Source: Solibaculum_A intestinale (GTDB taxonomy: Bacteria; Bacillota; Clostridia; Oscillospirales; Acutalibacteraceae). From it: 64,000 nucleotides of DNA. Every line of letters begins with the position of its first letter. Position 1 is the stretch's first letter. Shown here piece by piece: positions 51,045-59,823 of this stretch. The notes beneath the pieces were generated by a model. That model ran no database searches. It worked only from the letters and a program-made list of their open reading frames with translations, and had not been told where the DNA came from. The position numbers and the translations under genes are program-made. The stretch spans positions 124,001-188,000 of the forward strand of contig NZ_JBBMFD010000001.1 of NCBI RefSeq assembly GCF_040096205.1, read 5' to 3'.

Positions 51045-51885
51045 TGTGGAAACCTTTCTCGGGTGCGACTGCGGGTACGAGGAGGCGGAGGCCGTCCTCT
51101 TCGGTGCGCCCTTTGATTCCACCACCTCCTACCGCCCCGGCGCCCGCTTTGCAAGCCGGGTGATGCGGGCGGAATCTTACGGTTTGGAAACCTACAGCCC
51201 TTATCTTGACCGGGACCTGACCGACAGGAAGGTGTTCGACAGCGGGGACCTGGAGCTGTGCTTTGGGGACACCGAGCAGGTCCTGTTGGACATTGAGGCC
51301 AGAGCCTCCACCATTTTGGAGGATGGGAAGCTCCCGGTGATGATCGGCGGGGAGCACTTAGTGACGTTGGGCGCTGTGCGGGCCGCTTTCGCCAAATATC
51401 CGGACCTGCATGTGATTCACTTTGACGCGCACACCGACCTACGGGACGATTATCTGGGAGCAAAGCTTTCCCACGCGGCGGTCATTCGCCGGGCATGGGA
51501 GCTTTTGGGGGATGGTCGCATCTACCAGTTCGGCATCCGCTCGGGGGACCGCAGCGAATTCCAGTGGGCAAAAGAGGGGCACACCGCCTTGCACCCCTTT
51601 GATTTCGAAGGCCTGGCCCAGACGATGGAGAATTTGTCTGACAAGCCAATCTACTTTACACTTGATTTGGACGTGCTGGACCCTTCTATTTTTCCCGGCA
51701 CCGGTACGCCGGAAGCCGGCGGTGTCGGTTTTCTTGACCTTCTCCGCGCCATCCGTCAGGTCTGTAAAGGCCGGGTGGTTGCCTGCGATATAAATGAGCT
51801 TTCACCTCACTACGACCAAAGCGGCGTTTCCACGGCGGTGGCCTGCAAGGTGCTCAGAGAGCTGCTTTTGTCGCTGAGGCTGTAA
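51031..51885 (+). CDS. speB: agmatinase
   Basis: A 284-aa ureohydrolase with manganese motifs GGEHLVTLGA, HFDAHTDLRDDY (metal Asp/His) and FTLDLDVLDPSIFPGTGTPEAGG. It cleaves agmatine, made by the upstream decarboxylase, to putrescine and urea. The start overlaps speE by 14 nt, showing tight coupling. After its stop lies the repeat cluster at 51955. Confidence 0.95.
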   Translation: MLNPNVETFLGCDCGYEEAEAVLFGAPFDSTTSYRPGARFASRVMRAESYGLETYSPYLDRDLTDRKVFDSGDLELCFGDTEQVLLDIEARASTILEDGKLPVMIGGEHLVTLGAVRAAFAKYPDLHVIHFDAHTDLRDDYLGAKLSHAAVIRRAWELLGDGRIYQFGIRSGDRSEFQWAKEGHTALHPFDFEGLAQTMENLSDKPIYFTLDLDVLDPSIFPGTGTPEAGGVGFLDLLRAIRQVCKGRVVACDINELSPHYDQSGVSTAVACKVLRELLLSLRL

Positions 51886-51954
51886 GGGACGGGTTTGACG
51901 AGAGAAAAGGATATAGCCGTTTGTATGGGCTGTATTCGGTGCATGGGGATTCTT

Positions 51955-52191
51955 GGCCGCGCTTTTTAAAAGCGCGCGGGTTGAAACATGCCTTGGGAAT
52001 TGGCTCCCGGCTTGTCTTTTCTGTCGCGCTTACGGCAGAGCGCGCGGGTGGAAACGCCGGAATGAATCCGGACATCGCACTGCGCGGCCGGTCGCGCTCA
52101 AAAAGCAGCGCGAGGATTGAAAAATGCCTTGGCTTTTGGCGCCTGGTTGGTCGGTTTCGTCACGCTTGCTGCGAAGCGCGCGGGTTGAAAT
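51955..52191 (+). repeat. degenerate CRISPR-like repeat cluster C
   Basis: Four 33-nt units lie at 51955-51987, 52023-52055, 52091-52123 and 52159-52191, with exactly 35 nt between each (period 68). Their ends are GCGGGTTGAAAC, GCGGGTGGAAAC, GAGGATTGAAAAA and GCGGGTTGAAAT, and three start GTCGCGC or GTCACGC. Each holds an internal hairpin, as in the intact array. The first and third gaps resemble each other (about 22 of 35 bases), which is unusual for real spacers and hints at tandem duplication or another kind of element. It lies between speB and the carboxynorspermidine dehydrogenase gene. Confidence 0.65.
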
Positions 52192-52316
52192 GCGAGCGTC
52201 ATCATGCTGCGGTAAGTGGCGGCCCCTGCTTTTGATAAACGGCGATGGGGGCTTCCTAATAGAACAAACGGGCGGGGCTTGCCCCGTTCACCTGAATGAA
52301 TATGGAGGAATGGGAT

Positions 52317-53516
52317 ATGGGAAAAGCGTTGATCATCGGCTGCGGCGGCGTGGCCAGCGTAGCCATTCATAAATGCTGTCAAAACAGCGAGGTGTTCGAG
52401 GAAATCTGCATTGCCAGCCGAACCAAATCTAAGTGTGACGCGCTCAAGGAGAAGCTTGCGGGCGGCAGGACCAAAATTACCACCGCCCAGGTGGATGCGG
52501 ACGACGTGGATGCCCTGATCGCTCTCATCGAGAAGGAGAAGCCGGACGTGGTTCTCAACCTCGCCCTGCCTTATCAGGACCTAACCATTATGGACGCCTG
52601 CCTGGCCACCAAGACCCATTATGTGGACACGGCGAATTATGAGCCGGAAGACACGGCCAAGTTCGAGTATAAGTGGCAGTGGGCCTACCGGGAGAAGTTT
52701 GAGAAGGCGGGTATCACCGCGCTTTTAGGCAGCGGATTTGACCCGGGCGTCACCGGCGTCTTTTCCGCCTACGCCATGAAGCACTACTTTGACGAGATTC
52801 ATTACATCGACATTCTCGACTGCAACGCCGGCGATCACGGTTATCCTTTCGCCACCAACTTTAACCCCGAGATCAACATCCGCGAGGTCAGCGCCAACGG
52901 CAGCTACTGGGAAGACGGCCGCTTTATCGAAACCAAACCCATGGAAATCAAGCGGGTGTATGATTTCCCGGAGGTGGGCCCGAAGGACATGTATCTGCTC
53001 CACCATGAGGAATTGGAATCGCTTGCCCTGAACATCAAGGGCGTCAAGCGCATCCGCTTCTTCATGACCTTTGGGGAAAGCTACCTGACCCATTTAAAGT
53101 GCCTCGAAGATGTGGGCATGACCTCCATTGAACCCATTGAATTTGAGGGCAAGCAGATCGTGCCGCTGCAGTTTTTGAAAGCGGTCCTGCCTGACCCCGC
53201 TTCTCTGGGTCCGCGCACCAAGGGCAAGACCAACATCGGCTGCATCTTCCAGGGCGTCAAGGACGGTAAGCCCGTGCGCTACTATGTCTATAACGTCTGC
53301 GACCACCAGGAGTGCTACAAGGAGGTGGGATCCCAGGCGGTGTCCTACACCACCGGTGTCCCCGCCATGATCGGCGCCATGCTGGTGATGACCGGCAAGT
53401 GGCGGAAGCCCGGCGTCTATAATGTGGAGGAGTTCGACCCCGATCCGTTTATGGACGCGCTCAACCAGTGGGGCCTGCCTTGGCAGGAAAGCTTTGATCC
53501 GCAGCTGGTGGATTGA
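52317..53516 (+). CDS. carboxynorspermidine dehydrogenase (saccharopine-dehydrogenase family)
   Basis: A 399-aa oxidoreductase with the N-terminal Rossmann start KALIIGCGGVASVAIHKC and segments typical of carboxynorspermidine/carboxyspermidine dehydrogenases (THYVDTANYEPEDTAKFEY, LLGSGFDPGVTGVFSAYA, DILDCNAGDHGYPFATNFNPEIN). It condenses aspartate semialdehyde with a diamine, reducing the imine. It is followed directly by the matching decarboxylase. The ATG has GGAGGAA upstream, and the open frame 7 codons earlier was not used. Confidence 0.93.
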   Translation: MGKALIIGCGGVASVAIHKCCQNSEVFEEICIASRTKSKCDALKEKLAGGRTKITTAQVDADDVDALIALIEKEKPDVVLNLALPYQDLTIMDACLATKTHYVDTANYEPEDTAKFEYKWQWAYREKFEKAGITALLGSGFDPGVTGVFSAYAMKHYFDEIHYIDILDCNAGDHGYPFATNFNPEINIREVSANGSYWEDGRFIETKPMEIKRVYDFPEVGPKDMYLLHHEELESLALNIKGVKRIRFFMTFGESYLTHLKCLEDVGMTSIEPIEFEGKQIVPLQFLKAVLPDPASLGPRTKGKTNIGCIFQGVKDGKPVRYYVYNVCDHQECYKEVGSQAVSYTTGVPAMIGAMLVMTGKWRKPGVYNVEEFDPDPFMDALNQWGLPWQESFDPQLVD

Positions 53517-53517
53517 G

Positions 53518-54648
53518 ATGGAGCGCTGGTTTGAAACGGTCGAAACCCCTTCTTACGTGGTGGACGAAGGCTTGCTGCGTAAAAATCTCGCGGTCTTAAA
53601 AGCGGTTTGTGACCGCACCGGCTGCAAAATCCTTCTGGCGCAGAAAGCGTTCTCGATGTTTTATGCGTATGAGCTCATCGGGGAATATCTGGACGGGACC
53701 ACGGCCAGCGGCCTCTTTGAGGCGCGCCTTGGCCGCGAGGAGATGGGAAAGGAAACCCATATTTTTTCCCCCGCCTACCGGGAAGAAGAGTTTGACGAAA
53801 TTGTAAGACTATGCGACCATATCGTATTCAATTCCTTCGCCCAGAAGGCCCGGTTCGGCGAAAGGGCGCTGGCCGCAGGCCGTGAAATTGGCCTGCGCAT
53901 CAACCCCGCCTGCTCCACGCAGGACCATGCTATTTACGATCCCTGTTCGAAGGGATCGAGGCTGGGGATCCTTAGAGAACAGTTTTTGGAGGACCAACTC
54001 GACGGGGTGAGCGGTCTGCATTTTCATACCCTGTGCGAGCAGAACGCCGACGCTCTCGAACAAACGCTGGACGCGGTGGAAAAAAAGTTCGGCGTGTTCC
54101 TGCCCAGGATGAAATGGCTCAATTTCGGCGGCGGGCACCACATTACCCGGCCGGATTACGACATTGAGCTGCTTGTGCGCCTGATTGACCGGGTGCAGAA
54201 TCGGTATCCTGTGCAGGTGTACCTGGAGCCGGGGGAAGCGGTGGCTCTAGGGGCGGGCTTTTTGGTGTCCACGGTGCTAGACCTTGTGGAAAACGACGGG
54301 CCCATCGCCATTCTGGACACTTCCGCCGCCTGTCATATGCCTGATGTTCTGGAGATGCCCTACCGGCCTGAAATCATCGGTGCGGGAAAGCCAGGGGAGA
54401 AGGCGTATACCTGCCGCTTGGGCGGCCCCACCTGTCTGGCGGGGGACATCATCGGCACCTATAGCTTCGACTGTCCCTTGCAGCCCGGGAACCGGCTGGT
54501 GTTCTGTGACATGGCGATCTATTCCATGGTCAAGAACAATACCTTCAACGGAATGAACCTGCCTTCTATCCTTTGGCGGGAGGAAACCGGGCAAATCCGG
54601 ACGGTGCGCCGCTTTGGATACGAGGATTTCAAGATGCGCCTGTCTTAA
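53518..54648 (+). CDS. nspC: carboxynorspermidine decarboxylase
   Basis: A 376-aa fold-type III PLP decarboxylase. Lys at ~41 lies in KILLAQKAFSMF, the glycine loop is LNFGGGHHITRPDYD, and the C-terminal barrel holds YLEPGEAVAL and the CDMAIYSMVKNNTFNGM end typical of NspC. It removes carboxyl from carboxy(nor)spermidine. It starts 1 nt after the dehydrogenase stop, giving a two-gene alternative route beside speDE. Confidence 0.95.
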   Translation: MERWFETVETPSYVVDEGLLRKNLAVLKAVCDRTGCKILLAQKAFSMFYAYELIGEYLDGTTASGLFEARLGREEMGKETHIFSPAYREEEFDEIVRLCDHIVFNSFAQKARFGERALAAGREIGLRINPACSTQDHAIYDPCSKGSRLGILREQFLEDQLDGVSGLHFHTLCEQNADALEQTLDAVEKKFGVFLPRMKWLNFGGGHHITRPDYDIELLVRLIDRVQNRYPVQVYLEPGEAVALGAGFLVSTVLDLVENDGPIAILDTSAACHMPDVLEMPYRPEIIGAGKPGEKAYTCRLGGPTCLAGDIIGTYSFDCPLQPGNRLVFCDMAIYSMVKNNTFNGMNLPSILWREETGQIRTVRRFGYEDFKMRLS

Positions 54649-54688
54649 GAGCGGGTTTAAAGCGAAACGAAATAAATAAAAACAGCAT

Positions 54689-54725
54689 AAAGCCCTCCGT
54701 CCTTTCAGACGGAGGGCTTTGTTTG
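54689..54725 (+). terminator. terminator of the polyamine locus
   Basis: AAAGCCCTCCGTC and GACGGAGGGCTTT arms around a short loop, followed by GTTTG. It also lies at the end of the convergent pyruvate kinase gene. Confidence 0.88.
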
Positions 54726-54767
54726 TAAATGAAACCGATTCTTATCTGATATGGAAAGAAACGCGCC

Positions 54768-56522
54768 TTATTTCTGCTTGGCGTTTCCGCTGTACACAAT
54801 GCCGCGGGAGGCGTCCACGGTGACGGTAGTGCCGCTCTTTAAGATTTTCGTGGCGTTTAAAGCACCCACAATCACCGGCTTGTCCAGCGCCAGCCCCACA
54901 ATAGCCGCGTGGGAATTGAGGCCGCTTTGCTCGGTGATGATTCCTTTCGCATCCCGGATGTAATCGAGCAGATCGTTGGTGGTCTGTGGGACTACCAGGA
55001 TGTCGTCCTTGCGAAACTTCTCCTTGACCTCTGCTTCGTCCTGGCAGACACAGAGATTGCCGCAGGTGACATTTCTGGAAACACCGGTGCCGGTGACCAG
55101 GACATTGCCCACCAGGTGTACCTTGAGCAGGTTGGTGGTGCCCGACACGCCAAGCGGCACGCCCGCCGTGATGACCACCAGGTCGCCGTTATCCAACAGG
55201 CCCTTTTCCACCGCCGTATCCACCACATGGTCGAACAACTCGTCGGTGTTATTCTTTTCTTCCACCATCAGCGGATAAACGCCCCAAGACAGATTCATCT
55301 GCCGCCAGACGATGGGTTCGGTGGTGCAGCCGATGATCGGACAGTTGGGACGGTATTTGGAAAGCATCCGAACCGTGCGCCCGGATTTGGACACGGTGAT
55401 GATCGCTTTGGCGCCCAGGTCATGGGCGGTGGTGCAGGAAGCGTGGGAAATGGCGTTGGTCACGTTGGGCGCATACTCGGTGCTGCGGGAATTGAAGCGT
55501 TTGACGTAGTCGATATCCATTTCCGCGCGGGTAGCGATGTTCGCCATGGTGCGCACCGCTTCCACCGGATAAAGGCCCGCTGCAGTTTCACCGGAGAGCA
55601 TGATGGCGCTGGTGCCGTCATAGATGGCGTTTGCCACGTCGGTGGACTCCGCACGAGTGGGGCGGGGGTTTTTCATCATGGAATCGAGCATCTGCGTAGC
55701 GGTAATGACCTGCTTGCCTGCATAATATGCCTTTTTAATGAGCATCTTTTGAATAACGGGGATTTCTTCAAGGGGGATTTCCACACCCAAGTCGCCTCTG
55801 GCCACCATGATACCGTCGGAGACATGGATGATTTCGTCGATGTTGTCTACACCGTCGGAGTTTTCGATTTTTGCAATCAAGCGGATGTCGTGACTGCCAA
55901 GCCGGTCGAGCTCATGACGGATTTCGATCACGTCGTCCGCCGAGCGGACAAAGGACGCGGCCACAAAGTCAAACTCATTCTCGACCGCAAAGGCAAGATC
56001 GCTTAAGTCCTTCTCGCTCATATAGGGCATGTTCAGGTGTACGCCGGGGACGTTAATGCCTTTGTTGGAGGATACCACGCCGCCGTTGACCACCCGGCAG
56101 GTAATCTCCGTGTCAGAAGTGTCCATAACCCGCATTTCCACCAAGCCGTCGTCGATCAGGATGCGCGAGCCGCGTCCCACGTCCTTGGGCAGCTCTTTAT
56201 AGGAAATGGAACATCTCTCTTCGTTGCCAACGCATTCTTCAGTGAGCAGGGTATAGGTCTGACCGGCCTTGAGGGTAACCTTGGGCGGGTCAAACTTGCC
56301 GGTGCGGATTTCCGGGCCTTTGGTATCACAAAGCAGGGCGATGGGAAGCCCCAGATTTTCCCGCAGCTCTTTGATCATATCCGCCCTTGCCTTATGAGAA
56401 GGGTGGTCGCCATGGGAAAAATTGAAACGCGCCACGTCCATTCCGGAAAGCATCAGCTCCTGCATAACATTGCGGTCGTCAGTGGCAGGACCAACGGTAC
56501 AGATAATTTTCGTTTTACGCAT
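54768..56522 (-). CDS. pyk: pyruvate kinase with C-terminal PEP-utilising domain
   Basis: A 584-aa enzyme beginning MRKTKIICTVGPATDDR, with MARGDLGVEIPLEEIPVIQK and the ETAAGLYPVEAV region. The last ~110 residues form a PEP-utilising swivel-like domain (GLNSHAAIVGLALDKPVIVGA), typical of Firmicute long Pyk forms. It makes pyruvate and ATP from PEP. A perfect 17-spaced promoter precedes it. Confidence 0.97.
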   Translation of the reverse strand: MRKTKIICTVGPATDDRNVMQELMLSGMDVARFNFSHGDHPSHKARADMIKELRENLGLPIALLCDTKGPEIRTGKFDPPKVTLKAGQTYTLLTEECVGNEERCSISYKELPKDVGRGSRILIDDGLVEMRVMDTSDTEITCRVVNGGVVSSNKGINVPGVHLNMPYMSEKDLSDLAFAVENEFDFVAASFVRSADDVIEIRHELDRLGSHDIRLIAKIENSDGVDNIDEIIHVSDGIMVARGDLGVEIPLEEIPVIQKMLIKKAYYAGKQVITATQMLDSMMKNPRPTRAESTDVANAIYDGTSAIMLSGETAAGLYPVEAVRTMANIATRAEMDIDYVKRFNSRSTEYAPNVTNAISHASCTTAHDLGAKAIITVSKSGRTVRMLSKYRPNCPIIGCTTEPIVWRQMNLSWGVYPLMVEEKNNTDELFDHVVDTAVEKGLLDNGDLVVITAGVPLGVSGTTNLLKVHLVGNVLVTGTGVSRNVTCGNLCVCQDEAEVKEKFRKDDILVVPQTTNDLLDYIRDAKGIITEQSGLNSHAAIVGLALDKPVIVGALNATKILKSGTTVTVDASRGIVYSGNAKQK

Positions 56523-56588
56523 ATTTTGACCTCCAAAAGCCGCGGTCGGCGGCGTTTTACAAAAAGAATGACTACTTTCACATCTATA

Positions 56589-56617
56589 ATCATACCAATT
56601 CCCTTTCTAAAGTGCAA
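56589..56617 (-). promoter_or_regulatory. pyk promoter
   Basis: On the minus strand TTGCAC and TATGAT are spaced 17 bp, ~65 nt upstream of the pyk start. Confidence 0.8.
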
Positions 56618-56758
56618 TTGCATTATTACCCAGATTTTCTTTTCCCAACAGAGGGAAAATGAGTGAATTTCCACTTTATTTATCAGAAGGCTTGCGCAGG
56701 CCGGAAAAAAGGAATACTATAGATACCAATAAAAAATCCTTTCGAATGGAGGAATTAT

Positions 56759-57640
56759 GTGAACCAGGCCAATTCATCCTTTTTCAAAAAGAGCCTCTTA
56801 AAACGTACGGTTGCCCTGTTGATGGTAGGTGCCATGGGCGGCGCTTTGACCGCTTGCGGCGGTGACGGTGCGGCTTCTTCGGGTACATCGAGCACCCTGC
56901 CGGTATCGTCGAGCCCTTCTTCGCTTTTGGAATCTTCCTCTCTTCCATCCTCCCAGGCGCCGCAGAGCAGTGCACCCTCTTCTTCTAAGGCTTCTTCCTC
57001 GCAGGCTAGCTCATCCAAAGCTTCCAGTTCCGATGAAGTGGTTGCAACGGGAGCGGGCACCGGCATTGGCTATAAGGGAAGCGACTGGCGGCTGCGGGTC
57101 CCGAATATCGAAAATCCGCTGGTGGAAAGCGAGATTCCGGATGTGGTACAAATCGACCAGCCTACGGATGGACGCAAGCATTATTTTGACGCGCGCGCCA
57201 TTGATAATTTAAATGCGATGATGGATGACGCGGCGGCAGCCGGCCTGAATTTATTTATTATTTCCTCTTTTCGCACGCTCGACTACCAAACGAACCTGTT
57301 TGAACGGCGTGTAAAGGAAAGAATGGCCCAGGGATACTCCCGCGCGGTGGCGGAGAATATTGTCGCCGAGGGCACCGCGCGTCCCGGAACCAGCGACCAT
57401 CAGCTTGGCCTTGCCGTTGACTTCAACACCATTGAGGACGGTTTCGAAAAGACTGCTGAATACAAATGGCTCATCAAGCATTGTGCCGAGTATGGTTTTA
57501 TCCTGCGGTTCCCCGCGGATAAAGAGGACATTACCAAGGTTATGTACGAACCGTGGCACTACCGTTTTGTCGGGGTGGAACATGCAAAGGAAATTATGTC
57601 CCGCGGCATCTGCTTGGAAGAATATGTGTCTGAGCTTTAA
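56759..57640 (+). CDS. VanY-type D-Ala-D-Ala carboxypeptidase lipoprotein
   Basis: A 293-aa protein with a lipoprotein signal (basic KKSLLKRT, hydrophobic stretch, lipobox GALTAC). A ~60-residue Ser/Ala/Pro-rich linker follows, then the VanY domain: SSFRTLDYQTNLFERRV, the zinc motif TSDHQLGLAVDF and EPWHYRF with the second His. It trims D-Ala from cell-wall stem peptides outside the membrane. The GTG start has GGAGG upstream. Confidence 0.93.
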   Translation: MNQANSSFFKKSLLKRTVALLMVGAMGGALTACGGDGAASSGTSSTLPVSSSPSSLLESSSLPSSQAPQSSAPSSSKASSSQASSSKASSSDEVVATGAGTGIGYKGSDWRLRVPNIENPLVESEIPDVVQIDQPTDGRKHYFDARAIDNLNAMMDDAAAAGLNLFIISSFRTLDYQTNLFERRVKERMAQGYSRAVAENIVAEGTARPGTSDHQLGLAVDFNTIEDGFEKTAEYKWLIKHCAEYGFILRFPADKEDITKVMYEPWHYRFVGVEHAKEIMSRGICLEEYVSEL

Positions 57641-57848
57641 GCTTCAGAAAATGGCGCGGATCGCAGCTGGTTTTAGATCGGCGGCGGTCCGTGTTCTTTT
57701 GCCGTAGAGTGCAGGGTTGCGGAAAATACAACCGTTTGAGAACAAGACTGCGCCGATGGAAAGCGGACGGATGCAACATGGCTTTTTTTCAGAAAAACAA
57801 TTGACAAGCACACCCAGTTTATGCTATTATAATGTGCGTCGCCTGATT

Positions 57849-57937
57849 GGAGAGGTGTCCGAGCGGTTTAAGGAGCTGGTCTTGAAAACCAGTGACTCTT
57901 CACAGAGCCAAGGGTTCGAATCCCTTCCTCTCCGCCA
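57849..57937 (+). tRNA. tRNA-Ser (anticodon TGA)
   Basis: An 89-nt tRNA with encoded CCA. GGAGAGG pairs with CCTCTCC; the anticodon stem-loop is CTGGT-CTTGAAA-ACCAG; a long variable arm is typical of serine; the T-arm has GGTTCGAATCC. Confidence 0.96.
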
Positions 57938-57970
57938 ACATTTTTCTATAGCGAAGTTGAAGATCCACAC

Positions 57971-58060
57971 GGAGAAGTACCCAAGTGGTGAAGGGGCTCC
58001 CCTGCTAAGGGAGTAGGTCGGGTGACTGGCGCGAGGGTTCAAATCCCTCCTTCTCCGCCA
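57971..58060 (+). tRNA. tRNA-Ser (anticodon GCT)
   Basis: A 90-nt tRNA with encoded CCA. GGAGAAG pairs with CTTCTCC, the anticodon stem-loop is CTCCC-CTGCTAA-GGGAG, and a long variable arm follows. It lies 33 nt after the first serine tRNA; the pair is probably co-transcribed. Confidence 0.96.
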
Positions 58061-58104
58061 AGCTGAACCTGGACGCATATCGCGTTCCAGGTTCAGCTTT
58101 TTTT
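58061..58104 (+). terminator. terminator of the tRNA pair
   Basis: AGCTGAACCTGGA pairs with TCCAGGTTCAGCT around ~12 nt, followed by TTTTTTT. Confidence 0.92.
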
Positions 58105-58407
58105 GTTCTTCACTGGCGTTTAAGGCGATATCTATTTCGTAACAGTCAGACGGACAAAGTACGGGCGAATAATACGTTCGGACTTTGTTTTCTGCGTTTA
58201 TAGCAAAGTTTACTTCCAAATCAGATGGTGCGAACAGCAAGCTGACAGCGTTGAGCTGGGAGGTTCGCACTCTGAAAACAGCATTTTTGTTCCATTTCTC
58301 AAAAATTGTTGTTATGACGGATTTGATAGACTAAAATAGATTGCGCTTTTCTATGTATCTGCGATATAATAATAGCAATAGCAAAAATATATTTGTTCAC
58401 TTTTGCT
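58105..58407 (+). promoter_or_regulatory. CRISPR leader region
   Basis: An AT-rich non-coding stretch of ~300 nt upstream of the first repeat. TTGCGC (58342-58347) and TATAAT (58366-58371) are spaced 18 bp and could drive the array transcript into the first repeat at 58408. No coding frame is supported. Confidence 0.7.
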
Positions 58408-59235
58408 GTCGCTCCCCGTGCGGGAGCGTGGATTGAAATATTTTAGTTAAAGGATGGTAAACACTACGGCGAGTCGCTCCCCGTGCGGGAGCGTGGATTG
58501 AAATATCTCGGTACGCTTTCCTATCCACGTTTGATATAGTCGCTCCCCGTGCGGGAGCGTGGATTGAAATCTATCCACGTTTGATATATCGTTGCCACCA
58601 CTGCGGTCGCTCCCCGTGCGGGAGCGTGGATTGAAATGATCTCCATGTCCTTTGCGGTGTTGACCACGTAGGTCGCTCCCCGTGCGGGAGCGTGGATTGA
58701 AATTGCTGCTCAAGCTTGCTTCTGAGTTTCCGTTCCTGTCGCTCCCCGTGCGGGAGCGTGGATTGAAATTCAAATACAAGTCCATGACTTTATCTCTCAC
58801 ATAGTGTCGCTCCCCGTGCGGGAGCGTGGATTGAAATGCAGTACATTGGGGATTTTGGTGAGCTCCGCCTCGTCGCTCCCCGTGCGGGAGCGTGGATTGA
58901 AATACCCACATAGATTGATAGTCAATGCCATACGGCGTCGCTCCCCGTGCGGGAGCGTGGATTGAAATCCCAAGCTGCCGCGATGCCGATTTGAGGGCAG
59001 CCCGTCGCTCCCCGTGCGGGAGCGTGGATTGAAATTCCAAGGGACCCTAAAAAAGTCTTGTGTCTTAATGGTCGCTCCCCGTGCGGGAGCGTGGATTGAA
59101 ATATCCATACTCCTACGTTTGTATGCACTATCCAAATGTCGCTCCCCGTGCGGGAGCGTGGATTGAAATAACCTGACGAAACGGCAGCTTGTTTGTTTTG
59201 CGGGTCGCTCCCCGTGCGGGAGCGTGGATTACAGT
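58408..59235 (+). CRISPR. CRISPR array, 13 repeats, 12 spacers, type I-C-like
   Basis: The 32-nt repeat begins GTCGCTCCCC, carries the stem CGTGCGGGAGCG and ends TGGATTGAAAT, a type I-C-like repeat. Repeats start at 58408, 58473, 58539, 58606, 58672, 58738, 58806, 58872, 58937, 59004, 59071, 59138 and 59204; spacers are 33-36 nt. The first twelve repeats appear identical. The last, 59204-59235, ends GATTACAGT instead of GATTGAAAT, the usual sign of the leader-distal end, so the leader is on the left. No cas gene is seen in the window. Spacers 2 and 3 overlap in sequence by 18 nt. Confidence 0.98.
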
Positions 59236-59269
59236 TGCTGCTGCTCAAGATCATAGAGGACAACAGCAA

Positions 59270-59301
59270 GAACTTCGCACACGGAAAGCGCGGGTTGAAA
59301 T
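59270..59301 (+). repeat. decayed 14th CRISPR unit
   Basis: This 32-nt stretch ends GCGCGGGTTGAAAT and starts 66 nt after the last recognised repeat, in register with the array. Its 34-nt gap (59236-59269) matches the spacer length. Its sequence is closer to the scattered degenerate units than to the intact repeat. Confidence 0.6.
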
Positions 59302-59468
59302 CGCTTTCCGTTGGTGCAGAGTATGGATTTTTGTCTGCTTTACTGCTGTTTCAAATTCTTAATCCGGAAAAGAAAGCTTTTAAAATGCAGTGGAAAATCC
59401 AAGAAAAACATGATAGAATGAAGCGGTCAAAACGACCACGTTGCTTAAAGAATACGAGGGGATGACCT

Positions 59469-59813
59469 GTGAGCAACTCTTTTTCGCAAATGATATTGTT
59501 TCAAGTAAAGCCTGATCGGCTGGATGCGTTCGAATTGCTTATTAGGGCCATTCAAGCAGAACAGCAAGCACTTCCCGGCTGTATCGGTGTGAAGTATATG
59601 AAACGTTTTTACACGTTTGACGGCGTGGAAAACGGCAAGCCGCCCAGAGAGCTCACCAGAATTGTAAAATGCGTAAAATATTATTCCTATTTGGAATTTG
59701 ACACCATAGAAAACTGTGGAAAAGCGAACGGTTGGTTTTTTGATCGCCATGCCAGAGATGTGATGAAGCTACTCATCATGCCATTTGAAATAAACAGCGG
59801 TTATTCCGTCTGA
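59469..59813 (+). CDS. small protein, possibly antibiotic-monooxygenase-like fold
   Basis: A 114-aa protein read from GTG with GAGGGG upstream. The pattern MILFQVKPDRLDAFELLIRAIQAEQQALPGCIGVKYMKRF with a later YSYLEFDTIENCGKANGW resembles a dimeric alpha-beta barrel of the ABM type. The substrate is unknown. The gene is AT-richer than its neighbours and lies right beyond the decayed array end. Confidence 0.55.
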   Translation: MSNSFSQMILFQVKPDRLDAFELLIRAIQAEQQALPGCIGVKYMKRFYTFDGVENGKPPRELTRIVKCVKYYSYLEFDTIENCGKANGWFFDRHARDVMKLLIMPFEINSGYSV

Positions 59814-59823
59814 CAAGGAGAAT

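Noticed and set aside
57827..58270. 147-codon minus-strand frame before the array
   Set aside because: It is the antisense of two serine tRNAs.
58447..59269. Repetitive frames with STLPHGER or NPRSRTGSD units
   Set aside because: They are translations of the CRISPR repeats and not proteins.
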